Positions 11,060-22,200 are shown, counted from the first letter of the stretch. The stretch: DNA of 64,000 nt from Acanthosoma haemorrhoidale (GCA_930367205.1 OV884009.1:32807841-32871840), one strand, 5' to 3'. Program-made: numbers and translations. Notes: a model not told the origin generated them from the letters alone.

Positions 11060-11830
11060 AAACCTAGAACCTAAGACTAAAGCGTTCCAGCCGCGACAGC
11101 GTCCTGCCATCGATGGGGGAACGGAGCGGGGGTTATCGTGTTGAACACCGGGTTTGTCAAGTATTGCAGAGAGTCGAAAAAGATATGTCTACGTTGGATG
11201 AATTCATCCACCGTAGGCAGCTCAAACATCTCGTGAAGCTCACTGTTGCTCCGCTGCTCCAATGAAGTATTTCTGACCACTTTCATCAGTATACCGTTTT
11301 GGAATTGTTGGAGTCGCCGAGCTGTTGTATACGTCTTGTACTCTTGTAGATCAGTAGCTTGAAATGAAGTGAAAGATTGGGGGAGGTTATAAATGCGTAA
11401 GCCGGTAAGACTTCGTGCGTGTTTGCTTCAACTTCTTCGTAAAGTGGTTACTAAAATGGAGGTGTCTGCCCATTTTAATTCCGAGATATACTAGGTTGTT
11501 GGCTAGTGAATTTTCCTCCGTTCCTACTATGTAACTAGTAGGTAGTGGGCTTTTTCCCTTTTGAAACGAGAAAATTACACAGTCAGTCTTACCCGTGTTT
11601 ACAGAAATATTGAGTCTCCCCAATCTCTCACTGATCTGGTTACAGGCTGCTTCAGCCTGTTTTAGAACTACCTTGGCACTCATGCTGCTGCTGTACTCCG
11701 CTATGTCATCTGCAAAGGCAGTAACTGTGGTGTTTTTATATCTGGCTCCTACAATCTCAGACTTGTATGCGAGAGTGTGGGGTCCTTGGGTTGTACTTTC
11801 GTTCTTATACTATCTCGCACTCGCAACTGT
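11060..11830 (-). pseudogene. LINE family B reverse transcriptase, C-terminal part, broken
   Basis: Read on the minus strand, a non-LTR reverse transcriptase begins near 11,830. The catalytic box is TAFADDIAEYSS (about 11,690-11,735), followed by the QISERLGRLNISVNTGKTD helix-strand and a LVYLGIKMGRHLHFSNH thumb motif, in an open frame 11,683-11,387. After a gap with frameshifts the C-terminus resumes at 11,286-11,077 with LPTVDEFIQRRH, FFDSL, NPVF and PHRWQ. The same C-terminal signature occurs at 27,535-27,770 and 34,055-34,775. The endonuclease and the palm upstream of the FADD box are absent. Confidence 0.85.
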
Positions 11831-11998
11831 GGGCTATCCAAATGAGTATACACCCAACCAACCAACTAATACGCATTTATCAATCAAAAGGGTGAGCCCC
11901 GTCACGTTATAGAGTACTCAAAGAAGTCAAGTATATTGTGTATCGTTGTACTTGTATTAATTATATAACTTTTATACCAAATTCAGACCTTGTATAGA
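11831..11998. other. short spacer
   Basis: AT-rich sequence between the LINE remnant and the second two-hairpin motif; nothing recognised. Confidence 0.4.
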
Positions 11999-12090
11999 AT
12001 GTAGCGACGCTACAGGACATATAATATGTGGTATGTGAATAGATTCGACTGAGAATCTATAATGAATAATAATTTTGTCATTTTTAAGGG
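11999..12090 (+). repeat. two-hairpin repeat motif, copy 2
   Basis: Partner of the motif at 8,687-8,780. Hairpin 1 is GTAGC-GAC-GCTAC (12,001-12,013), which is also a perfect GTAGCG-A-CGCTAC palindrome. The 14-base linker is identical to copy 1. Hairpin 2 has arms ATAGATT (12,039-12,045) and AATCTAT (12,054-12,060) around an 8-base loop. Stems are conserved between the copies while both loops differ. Confidence 0.6.
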
Positions 12091-13300
12091 GGTTGGGAAA
12101 AAAATGCACATTTTCATTCGCGGGTTTGCTTATCTGTTCTGCATTACTATGACTGTACAATGGAATTTATATATTTTATATTTCTAGATAATTACAAAAA
12201 GTTATTAAAACTGTCATTAACATCATGTTTGCAACTTTAACTGAACCTTTGTTTTTAGCGGGCTTACGTTAATATTTAAAAGTAAAAGCAACTCCATGAA
12301 AAATCATTAACATCAAAGTTTTATTGAAACTGTTAAATGGATAAGTTTTACATATAATGAGTGACTTTTGCATCCCTCCCTCGTACACCGAAACATAAAA
12401 AAATTAAATATACACTCCATATGACGACATTATGTCAAGTAAGTCTACCACAAAGCTATTGCGTCGGCCTTAGTAGAGGGAAAAAATTGACAACAGTCAA
12501 ATATGGAATTCGAGTCAAAACTAAGATCTCGAATATCAAGTTGCACGAAATACCCAGGTTCCCCATTCTCAGAACAATTGTTGGTAAATAACATTCATTA
12601 AAAGTGGTCTTGCAATCTGTTGGGTTTATTTTCATGTTATTATTATTAATTGTTTCTACGTAAAACAGTTAGAACTATTATTTAATAAATTCCATTTTAA
12701 TCCATTGATCAATGAAGACATGCATACAGTTTTGAGAGATTTTGATCTCGGTTCCACATTTCCCAGATTTTCTCTGAAACAGATTAGGGGCTCGCATTGA
12801 TTAGCGATTTTTTTTTCTCCTATAATGTTTAGTTTTAATGAAAAAAACCTTTAACGATAGAGATGTATGAACCAAAACCTATTTGTTCAATTTTAATGCG
12901 ATTTTTTTCATTTCACTGCATTGCTGTAGAAATTGTTTTGTGTACATTTCTGAATTCAATAAGACGATGTCAACAAATCCTAAGTGTAATAATAAAAAAT
13001 ACGTATCCTTGTTTTATTGATTTCTTGCTGAGACTGACAATAGACATCTGAGCTTAACAATTAAAACTTTTAAATAAGCTAATAGCCAGTACAATGTCGT
13101 AATTATTATTATTAAAGACTTCGTATTCATAAATTTATTTATCCGTAACGCTAAATTAAATGCACTGTTTCCATGAGCCAGCAGTAGAAATTGCTCATCG
13201 TTTTAGTCGAGTCTTTTTTTTAATCAAAAGTTTAGCTTTTTGCAAATTTAAAAACCAACAAAAAAAAAACGATTTTCAGTGACCAATATCATAACTATAC
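12091..13300. other. AT-rich intergenic DNA
   Basis: No recognised gene, RNA or TE. Small open frames at 12,361-12,591 and 12,863-13,051 have no motif support. Confidence 0.45.
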
Positions 13301-13309
13301 ATTTATATT

Positions 13310-13800
13310 CCGATGCACTAATGCAGAAGGAATAATAATAACTGAAACATGATTTCGGAACAATACATAAATACAAAATCATTAATCATGTAGAAGAGGT
13401 GTAAATGTGATATGAATGAGAACATTTATCTCAATTACTTATTGCCTAATAAGGCAGATTGTAATTTTAGCACAATAAAGGATATCATATATATAGAAGA
13501 GAAAACATGTAATAATTTAAAACGACTAAATTATATATTCTAGAACTCATTATCAACAAGAAAGAGATAATAATACTATATATTTTACTAAGAAAACTTG
13601 TGTAATCATTAAACTGTATTGTACGAGTATAAACTATAAAATGAAACAGATCTATACTAAATAACCAAACACTAATATATGATTAAACCAAACGTTACAT
13701 ACACTGGTTAATTACAGTGGATCCACTTTCTTTTTATAAACTATACGCACCAAACTTTATAATTAATATTTACAATTTATAAAACGAAGTGGTTTCGAAA
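13310..13800 (+). repeat. unnamed AT-rich repeat, copy 1 (interrupted by a LINE)
   Basis: Shares a colinear series of motifs with 18,045-18,440, including AATAATAACT(G/A)A, GAGATAATAATRCTATATAT, TCTATACTAAATAAC, CCACTTTCTTTTTATAAACT and TTATAATTAATATTTACAAT. The two copies are in the same orientation and diverged by substitutions and indels. The LINE 3' end at 13,399-13,493 is inserted in this copy and absent from the other. No coding capacity was found, so it is probably a non-autonomous element or part of a decayed one. Confidence 0.7.
13399..13493 (+). mobile_element. LINE family A, 95 bp 3' end nested in another repeat
   Basis: This is the shortest clear LINE copy. It carries only the last part of the 3' UTR, including the AAGGCAGATTGTAATTTTAG box and the CACAATAAAG terminus. 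It is bounded by an 8-base target-site duplication TAGAAGAG at 13,391-13,398 and 13,494-13,501. It interrupts the AT-rich repeat, so that repeat is older than this insertion. Confidence 0.85.
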
Positions 13801-14160
13801 AACTTTCCAATTAGATATTCTCATTCATTATCATGTTTTTATGGAACTAACGTAGAGATTCAAGGCATATCTTGATGAAAGTAACTTCACATTCTATGAC
13901 CCTATTTTCACTACGGTTTGGATGTAGAGTTACCATTCCCCGCTACACAAGTGACATGATTGGGATCAGAAAGATAAAGTTATTCTAGACTGTCTTAGCG
14001 TGATCATAATTTTTACGGATTGTAATCTGCCTTTTATTTATGCTCGTAACGTTGTATGTTACTTGAGAGATTTTTATTACTATATACCAATGTTTCAAAT
14101 ACTTATTGTGACATTGGTCTCAATATCACTAATAATCATGAATAATTATTAGGCAAAAAA
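13801..14160. other. intergenic DNA, partly SINE body
   Basis: The part immediately left of 14,168 is probably the AT-rich body of the minus-oriented SINE (it contains TAATAATTATTCATGA-like sequence on the complement). The rest is unremarkable. Confidence 0.35.
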
Positions 14161-14226
14161 AACTTGCATGATACGGGACCTCCTTTATATCTAGTCGGGG
14201 GCTCTACCAACACAGCTACCCTGTCA
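14100..14226 (-). mobile_element. tRNA-derived SINE (family S1), minus copy
   Basis: On the minus strand from 14,226 the sequence opens with a tRNA-like D arm and A box (GTAGCTGTGTTGGTAGAGC) and an anticodon-arm-like CCGACTAGATATAAAGG. It then loses the T arm and runs straight into ATCATGCAAGT and an AT-rich body. The same ATCATGCAAGT junction follows the tRNA-like head at 33,745-33,825, so both belong to one family. With the T arm deleted it is not a functional tRNA. Confidence 0.55.
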
Positions 14227-14929
14227 CGAGTGACGACACACTGAACATTTCTTATTTAAAAACGATTTGTATACTTTTTATTTATTTTTTTGGTTTATTA
14301 ATATTTTTTTAAACTCCTGCCACGGGTTCCGTGTCCCAGTCGGAGTTGCCTACGGACCAATACTCCACTTCATCTTGGCACGATGCCTTCTTTATTTGCA
14401 TCCCCGCTATTACGGCTGCTCATCTTGCATTGCCTTCCTGGAGACGGAGAAGCGTTCTGGCCCTCTAACTCCTTCCACTTATGGAAAAAGATGAGAAAAG
14501 CCATAAGTTAACCTCCTTGTCAACCAGCAGCAAGTCAAACTCTTCCAAGCTATACTGGCCGATCGGCTGTCCGTGAGCACGAACTATATACTGAAATATC
14601 CTTATATTTTCATATAATGCCCTAAAATGTTCGAACTCTTGGATAATTAACTTGGGTGCTCAAACCCTTTCCCTATTGTCTGCCTCTGTTGCACTGTCTT
14701 TCAAGAGTTGGGAAAAAGAGAATTCATGTTGGGAAAGACGTTGGTAGATATTGTGGAGGTACCGGGTTTGTGTCTTGTTCTTGAAAGTATCGGCTGTTAG
14801 TTATTATATTTTTTAAAAGTTTTTCTTCCGTTTCAAGAATTACAATTTTAGTAAACCGAGGAGTATTCTTTAGAAATAAGTTTAAGAGTAATATTTATGT
14901 GTGAGGAGACCGGAAGAGGGTGGACAAGC
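14227..14929. other. intergenic DNA
   Basis: No recognised feature. A 75-codon plus frame at 14,267-14,494 starts with a hydrophobic stretch that could resemble a signal peptide, but there is no family match and no sign of exon structure. Confidence 0.35.
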
Positions 14930-15570
14930 TGTAATCCTGGCGGTCCAAATAAAGTGGGCTCTGAGGTTAGGAATACCCAGGCGTGTTATCAACCCGTAGC
15001 CGCCCCTGAAGCAGGATTGATTGCAAATAGCTCCAATTGGAGCTAACTACAAGGTGGACCCTGGGAGGGAAGGAAGGGCCATAAAGGAGGCCTCTTCTTT
15101 TCTCGGTGCCGGGGAAATGACCCAATTAGGGCGGTGCTGTGCAGGGGCCTGGACATAGGGCCTCGAGATAGGGCCTGGGTACACAGGCCATATTGGGTCC
15201 GGCCAATACAACTGTTTATCGTCTTGTAGACATTAGGCTCTCCTCCACCTTATCTCTGATTGCACCACAGCCGGGGGCCCAATAGGGCTGTAATTGAATC
15301 AGAAACTGCTCTTGTTTAATTGGCCTCCGCCCTTTTCTTATGGACAGAGCCACCCCCTCCCCGTCCAATAGCCTTCCATTCACTCCTACAATTTCTACTT
15401 ACTCCGTCCTCTTCATATACTCTTTATAACCCCTCTGGCTTACCACCGATAACTGTGCTTCTACTTATCAGCCTTATATCATCTAGCGTTATTGGCTTAC
15501 ACCAGACTCCCTTTCCACCAACACCGATTCAATCTATAGACATATTTATCATAAGCAAATAGGATTCACA
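14930..15570. promoter_or_regulatory. GC-rich unique block with homeodomain-like motifs (candidate regulatory module)
   Basis: The longest GC-rich block in the left half. It contains GGCCATAAAGGAGGCC (a posterior-Hox-like CCATAAA core), ATTGATTGCAAAT (near-octamer), several CAATTAG/TAATTG cores and three spaced AGGGCCT units between about 15,143 and 15,180. The 80-codon plus frame at 15,320-15,562 is pyrimidine-biased low-complexity translation rather than a gene. Function is inferred from motif clustering only. Confidence 0.3.
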
Positions 15571-16760
15571 GTTTGTTTCAGGATTCGTCATTTTTTTTAT
15601 TCTTACCAAAACATCAATCCTTGTAGTTTTTTATTGAAAACTTTTTCGATTATTTTATTGTAATCCTTAGCAAATTTTGAGCAGTTTAAAATAATCGTTT
15701 ATTTTTCAAGTATTTAAATCCAATGGAGATTGAGGGCGATAATAAAAACGTATATTTTTAGTGAATACAACACACCCAAAACTTAGTATAATATTAGTAA
15801 CCATTTCTTCAACATTTTAGTATCTAAGCTATCTAGGTACATTTAGAGGGACTATCATCTAGTTTTATGGCTAATTCATTTTATTTACTAAATGTATTAT
15901 TATTTTAATTATTAATCTAGTACAAATGATAGTGACAGGGCCTCAGAACTTCGACTGGACGCTCGTCTTCTGAACAATTCCTGTCCGAACGCCACGTAGT
16001 GGTTTTCCAAATCTGTTTCTCACTAATGACCTCACCTGGAGCCAATTTGAGAACCGATTTCTATGGTTTCAATGGTTTAGAATCAAAAGCAACTATCTCC
16101 AATTCGATACCTTTAGTCGTTCTGACAGAGTTCGCTTGGCCTAGTTTTTCACAATTCTCGGCGGCCAATTTACAATTAATGACGAGTAATAAGTTTTGCA
16201 GATTTGTTTTGTAGATATCTTGGTGAAAAAATTATCTCGATTAGCTAATTCTATCCAACGTTATTTTAAAATTATGTTGCTGTTTTTTAAATTGATTTCC
16301 GGAGGCTCAATCAATGCCTCATTTTAAGTTCAATAACAGTTCTTTGCAGTTAAATTATTCCAGCTCCAGCTCAGGTTTGTTTTTAAAAGGCCTTTCGACT
16401 GTGTCATCTAGCAAATTCTGCAGGGTATCTCACTAAAAGTAATTTTACAGTCATTTGGGTAGCATTCCTTTTTTGCTGACATATTTTTTGGCTGAAATAT
16501 ATTGGGCATGAATTAATGGGCTGCATTTCTGATCACTTCATGCCGGTACTTGGTGAGTTTAGCTTGAATAAAAATAGACAACGCTACATAGGCAGTGAAA
16601 ACAGTATGGTTAGAACTTGATGAGGACCTGGCCTTTTTTGTTAAGTTCTGAGGGTAGAACGTTTGAAGACTGCGAAATTGGCTCCTCTGACGTATTTAGC
16701 CACAATCTTCGAAGGTTTTAGTTGGCCAGTTAAATAATCTTGTAGAGGAGAGTCTTTTAA
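15571..16760 (-). other. intergenic DNA, possible decayed coding sequence
   Basis: On the minus strand between about 16,240 and 15,955 a frame of about 95 codons with a single internal stop reads with protein-like composition (for example LLVINCKLAAENCEKLG and KLAPGEVISEKQIWK). I cannot assign it to a family, and continuity upstream is broken by stops. It may be an old pseudogene or TE fragment, or chance. Confidence 0.15.
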
Positions 16761-17774
16761 AAAACTTTTTTATGAATAGCATTCAAAACGCTGGTATATA
16801 TATACAAATATTAATCAGTTACAGGGTTAGAACATACTTTAGCGAAGGCTAAGGCACAAGTGTGTGTTTCTTGTAGGGTAAGGGAGCAGGAAGCCAAAGG
16901 GTAGGAATTTTTGGGAAATGGTTACTTACAAAAAAAAGAGGACCATAAGTCTCAAATGTGGCACACGTTTCTACTGAAAATGTAAGATCTAATGAGCATT
17001 ACATAACTGGCCTAACACGACAAGTGTACCAACGGGTAGAGTCATCATCGCCAAGATCCGGAAAACATACTCATTGAACTCATAAATGAAACCATTCCAG
17101 TCCATGTTTACTAATTTTAATTTTATATTGAAACGAGGCATAAAACATTTTTTTAATTACTCAGCAAACACACATACACGTTCCTCATTGATCTGAAGAA
17201 ACGTTTTCTGAATTAAAATGTCCGACGATTCATTTTCCAACAAACATTCACAGAGATTACTATATTTTATCGTGATAGATTCCATTTTGGATACACACCA
17301 ACAATGTCAAGAATAATCTGATCTGTACTGTCAATGATAATCCTCTCCAATGACATCGTACATATTCACAATCATTCTTATTATTTATGACTGCTCTTTA
17401 AAACGTTGTTGCGATCAAATAGGCAGGAATAGTCATTTCAAATTCACAGGGCCTACGGTATTTTTTTAGGTTTAAAAACGTGGGATGATCACAGAAAATA
17501 ATTCGTATTTGCTCAAAATCGCATTTATTGTCCAACCAGTGCATGTGCATTGACCAGTGCATTGAATACTCAAGTACTTATACAATATTACGGTGAATAA
17601 TTTTATAAACGAACCCTCAAGATAAGCGAATTTTCAAAAAATGATGTAGTTTTATTAAAATATACGGTTTCTCACATTTAAGTGGTGTTTATACGCCCTA
17701 AACATTTTTTTTTATTGCAAAATCATCATGATGCCTAAATCCTACGGCTGATTAACTATCAAAAATTTCACTGT
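16761..17774. other. AT-rich intergenic DNA
   Basis: No recognised gene, RNA or element. Confidence 0.45.
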
Positions 17775-17864
17775 TTCATATTGTTAATATGAAATTCATA
17801 TTGATCATATGAAATTCATATTGATCATATGAAATTCATATTGTTCATATGAAATTCATATTGT
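17775..17864. repeat. 20-bp minisatellite, four units
   Basis: Four in-phase units of 20 bp occupy 17,781-17,860, of the form TTG(A/T)T(C/A)ATATGAAATTCATA, with partial units on both sides. The two middle units are identical. Each unit is itself nearly palindromic around GAAATTC. Confidence 0.9.
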
Positions 17865-18044
17865 TTTTGTGCGCCAACCTAGTACATATCAAATCCGTAC
17901 CATAGCTGATGATTATTAATATTGTTATGTACAAAATTTTTGATTTACTCAAAGTATTCCAGGTGTAAGTTGATGCAACATCAACCAATAAATCTCATCA
18001 TATAAATTTCATTATTGTGTGCATCATTTAACAGTACAATATTC

Positions 18045-18440
18045 AATACATTTTTATTCTCATGAAACAATAAGGGCTAATAATAACTAAGACTTGGTTC
18101 TGGAACAAACCATTAATTATAAAATAACGGAAAACATATAAGCATTTAAAATGAATTAAATTATATGCGAGGACTCTTTATTACATATAAAGATGCACTA
18201 ATAGATACAAGAGATAATAATGCTATATATTTTACAAATAAAACTTGTGAAACCATTACACTGAAACTATAATGTGGGACGGAACAGGTCTATACTAAAT
18301 AACTAAATACTAGCGTATAATTAACACAAACGTTAAATTCACCAGTAAATTACAGCGGCTCCACTTTCTTTTTATAAACTATACACACCATATACCTAAA
18401 TTATCAAATTTTATAATTAATATTTACAATTCATAAAAAT
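18045..18440 (+). repeat. unnamed AT-rich repeat, copy 2
   Basis: Homologous to 13,310-13,800 over a colinear series of motifs (see that entry), without the LINE insertion. An ATACACACCATATACCTAAATTATCAAATTTT segment extends it locally relative to copy 1. Confidence 0.7.
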
Positions 18441-18519
18441 TAACGCAACACCTCCCACAATTTCACTCACAACTCAAAGATTAGTCGTTTTTTATCTTTT
18501 GTTTTTTTTTTAAACCAGC

Positions 18520-18974
18520 TTTATTGTGATAAAATTACAATCTGCCTCATTGGGCAATAAGTAATTGCGATAAATGTTTTCATTCATACCGTATTTACAA
18601 TTTTCATTCACTCGCTCATTCATTCAGTATTTACCAACAGCCCAGAAACCTCCTAAATCCACATGATTGTCACCTCCCTCGCATGCGAAAGACGAAGCGG
18701 AGTCTTGGGAAGTCCACCACGCTCCTCCGTCAGCCGCGTTAACGGATACGAGCCATGGATGGAGGCCGATGAAGAGCGCGAGAGACACATACGCTCAGGA
18801 CATGATTGGAGAAACTGGCCATTGCCAGAAATCCCACTGTCACGAGACTACTGCCGTTTTAGGCTCCGTAGAGGATTATTGGGATGAGTGGTGCAGTGCA
18901 ATGACTGTGCTACGGGTTTAGGGTGGTTGGATAGGTTAATATGGAATTTCATGAACTTGGAAGGGTTGAGTTAT
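18520..18974 (-). mobile_element. LINE family A, 3' end with ORF2 C-terminus
   Basis: This minus-oriented copy covers the 3' UTR and the last codons of the ORF (the complement of AACTCATCCCTTCCAAG-like sequence near 18,960) as in the copy at 28,042-29,236. The left boundary lies in a T-rich run (18,505-18,520) that represents the A tail. It is 5'-truncated at about 18,974. The open frames at 18,663-18,921 are UTR complements. No clear target-site duplication was seen. Confidence 0.8.
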
Positions 18975-19495
18975 TGTTAAAATTAAAATAAACATTTTTC
19001 AGGCTAGGAAATTTCTTATATTAATACAACCAGTTACAGGTATACGGTTATAGTTATAGGTATACGTTTTTCTTCTCTAGCTTACTTTATATTGTCTGGA
19101 ATTAAGTGGGCTAAATGTAGTCATATTTTGTAAAAATACAGTAAATTAATGCTGTTGTGCATGTTATTACTAGTTGATACACTATGCAGAATTCTTTTGA
19201 ATAAATTAATGTTGCTAAATTGGTTCTATACTTCTTGTATTGTACATAAGCAGGCATTTAGAAATGCGGTCTACTGATGATATTGATGCCTTCAAGGAGC
19301 CGGAGGTAAAAAAGCGTATTGCCACTTAAAAACTGGAGTGAAGTCTTGTATTTTACTTTTAATAAATATAATTTTCTACATAGAGATTTTTTAGCGAAGA
19401 AATACTGCTATTTCGCCATACCCCCCCCCCAAAAAAAAATCCTGCAGTAACATAAAAAGTAAAAAGCGGGAAAACGGAGGAAGGAGAGGTTCCGT
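18975..19495. other. intergenic DNA with a C10A9 run
   Basis: No recognised gene. A homopolymer pair, a run of C followed directly by a run of A, lies at about 19,421-19,439. Confidence 0.45.
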
Positions 19496-19499
19496 TATG

Positions 19500-20350
19500 G
19501 TTGTTTATCGCAGTCGCTAAATGCAGTATTGTGAAGGGGGGGGCTATAATTTTGGAGAGAATGAGGCACTTATTGCTTATTTCCGACTAGGGGCCGGCTT
19601 TGAGGGCGAGGAAATGATAAAATATAATATCAGGATTTGATCTGGCCATTTAATGTCGGTGGGGTCAGGTCAATATTTTCTAATATCTAGTAATCGAAGG
19701 CCTCCCCCCCCCTCCCTGGCTACTATAAAACCTGACCAAGGCCTTCATATCACTTTTCATTAGCTGTTGCTCTCTCTTCCTCTCCCGCCTAGCGGCCTCG
19801 CTACATCTTACCCTCTCCCCAACCACCCACCTCCGACAGATTCCCCGTTTTATAATATATATAGAAAAGGCGAAGCACAACAACAACAAAAAAAAAAGGC
19901 ATAAGAAAGAGTATATTGAAGATAAGTTCCAATATGTTGGTCTTGTTCCAGACCGTCAATAAGTAGCCGCCCCAACCACCCTTAATCTTATCGGTCTTTT
20001 CCTTATTAAAACCACCCTGCCCTGTTTGGTCCGGCCACTATCAGATAGCCCTCTGATTTGTTTTATTTGCCAATCCCGACCGCAGATTGGATTCAGTAAA
20101 ACATCTAATTTCTAAGTCTCATCTTACTCTACTCTTTTAAACAATATATTATTATTTGCGTTGGCAATGATCAAAAGGGAATAATGTCAGTCAGTGAGAA
20201 ATTAAGCTCTGGATGATCTGTAGTCCCATCTCATCCCTGACAACCCACCGACACCTACTTTGCTGGATCTGCAATGGGAGACCGAATTAATGACGTCACA
20301 ATCACTGCATGCTGGACTGTACCTTAAGGAGGGGTGGCCTCGTGACCTGC
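19500..20350. promoter_or_regulatory. GC-richer block with a CRE palindrome (candidate regulatory module)
   Basis: This stretch is richer in G and C than its flanks and lacks any convincing ORF. A perfect CRE palindrome TGACGTCA lies at 20,291-20,298, directly after an AATTAA core. A pyrimidine-rich segment at about 19,765-19,830 follows a TATAAAA-like motif (about 19,724). Promoter or enhancer identity is a guess from composition and motifs. Confidence 0.25.
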
Positions 20351-21079
20351 TTTAAATCCAAAAATTGAGCTGGGGGGTAACTACTGAAGAAGTGACTGCG
20401 TGGTATTAGCCCCCCCCCTGAAAAAAAAATTCCAAGCGATAAACTGTAGTTCTAAACGATGCTCAAAATACAATGATTGGGATGTTGGAAAGTTTATTGA
20501 AAAAAAATCACGGTTTCTAAATTACACTATCGGTTTAGCGCTCTAACACATTCCCTGAGGCTAAAAACTCGTACAGTGATGGGAAAAAAATTAATTCATA
20601 TTAACAAAAAATGGTTTAAGGGCTGATAATAGATCTCTGGTGACTCACTAAAATGCCCTCATAGATGCACAAGTACAATGTTTTTTTTGAAAAAAACAAA
20701 AAAAAAATCAACAAATTTCTCTCCCTCTCTCTCTCCCCCGGTCTAAGGGAAATATATAATATATAAAATATAATCTTTAAGGGAAATATAATAAAAAATT
20801 ACAAATATAATTGTATTTAAATGTTCATTAATCGCACTAGTGGTGGACATCGCCTGAATGAAGGAAAAACAAACGTGTTTAACTGTACCTTAAAATTAGA
20901 TTTAAGAATCAAGTGACAACGTAAGATCTTAAGGTAGTGCTGAGAGAAATGTAAAATAACAGACCTCTGATAGATATAATTTTAATTAAGATAGCGATTA
21001 AGATAGGTATCTTATAGACTTTCAAAAATATCCTATGAAACGAAATGCATAGAGTACGTTCAATTTCTTTTGTATAAGG
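20351..21079. other. AT-rich intergenic DNA with homopolymers
   Basis: Contains C and A runs (about 20,411-20,430), an A-rich and CT-rich patch at about 20,680-20,736 and two TAAGGGAAATATA copies (about 20,746 and 20,778). No gene was recognised. Confidence 0.4.
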
Positions 21080-22200
21080 GGGCACCCAAAAGAAACCGAA
21101 CTGATGTTCTGTGCGGTGAAGTTTTTGTAGTACCGACTTTCAATAGTAGGACCGTGTAAATCACCTTTTTAGCAGTCAGTATGCCAAGTTCCGTCACTGG
21201 AGCAATATATTTGTGACAGTTGTTTTGTGTTGGCTGATTTTCGTGAACTGCGGGTGGCTGTCAAGTTTTGCTTCCTGCTCAGGAAAACTCATAAACTCTT
21301 GAAATGTTAGAAGCGGCCTACGCTATGAGAAAAGCTCAAGTGTTTGAGTGGTTTTCTTGTTTTAAAAGTGGGTAAATGTCAACTAATGATCAACCTCGCT
21401 CAAGACGTCCAGAACCAACGAGAATGTCGAAAAAATTTGCGAACAGATCAACGAAGAAATTGTGGAGAAATCTCGAGTGACTTGGAGAACAGTGAATTTC
21501 AAGTGAAGATTTAGGGATGAGAAGTTCCTCGACTACTAGCTGCACAGCAAAAACAAGGTCGCTGGGAAGCATGGTTTGCTTTGAATGAAGTGTTCTGAAA
21601 TGACTCATACTTTTTTTCCATAGTCATCACAGGTGAGGAATCAATATGCTACGGATATGATCCTGAAACTAAGCAAAAATCAAGTCAATGGAAGACTCCA
21701 AATCCGCCTTGCCCCAAAAAAGCACCCGTAAGGCGAGATCAAGCAATAACACGAGACTTTCAATGTGAGAAGAGTAGTCCGTTCAGAGTTTGCTCCCCCG
21801 GGTCAGACAGCTAACCAGGCTTTTTACCTGGAAGTTTTGAAAAAATTGTGCAACAGTTTGTGGAGGAAAAGAACTGATTTGTGGCAGTAGGTTTTTCCAC
21901 CACGACATCGCTTCCTCTAAAACAGCCCTCTCTGTGAGTCGATGTAAGGCCAAAATGGTATGACCACTTTCCACATACTCCCTATTCACCCGATATAGCC
22001 CCACGTGACTTCTTTTTATTTCCCCAAATGAAAAGGCATATGAAATCAAAGCGTTTTACGGACGTTGAAGAAGTAAAAACGACGGAGGAGCTGTCTGACA
22101 TCACAAAAGAGGAATTTAACAAATCTTTCGAACAGTGGAATAAAATATTGGGCATGTGTATTGACTGCAATGGAGAGTATTTTAAAGGATATTAAAGGTT
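21080..22200 (+). pseudogene. mariner transposase, near full length, degenerate
   Basis: Reading with frameshifts from the ATG at 21,181 to a TAA at 22,193-22,195 gives the length and motif order of a mariner transposase (about 340 residues). N-terminal KFCFLL and RKAQVFEWFS match the helix-turn-helix region and DQPRSRRP the WVPHEL-side linker. YGYDPETKQKSSQWKTPNPP, EFAPPGQT, FHHDIASSKTALSV (second catalytic Asp) and YSP/RDFFLF (third catalytic Asp region) follow, ending FEQWNK and GEYFKGY. The usual TGDE box carrying the first catalytic Asp reads TGEE (about 21,629-21,640), so that residue is lost in addition to many frameshifts and stops. Terminal inverted repeats were not identified with confidence; GGGGGCACCCAAAAG near 21,077 may be the 5' end. 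Confidence 0.88.

Noticed and set aside
11041..11080. CCTAA-like repeats that resemble the arthropod telomere motif
   Set aside because: Only three imperfect occurrences with irregular spacing, located at the 3' side of a LINE; not a telomere tract and too weak to claim a telomere-targeting LINE.
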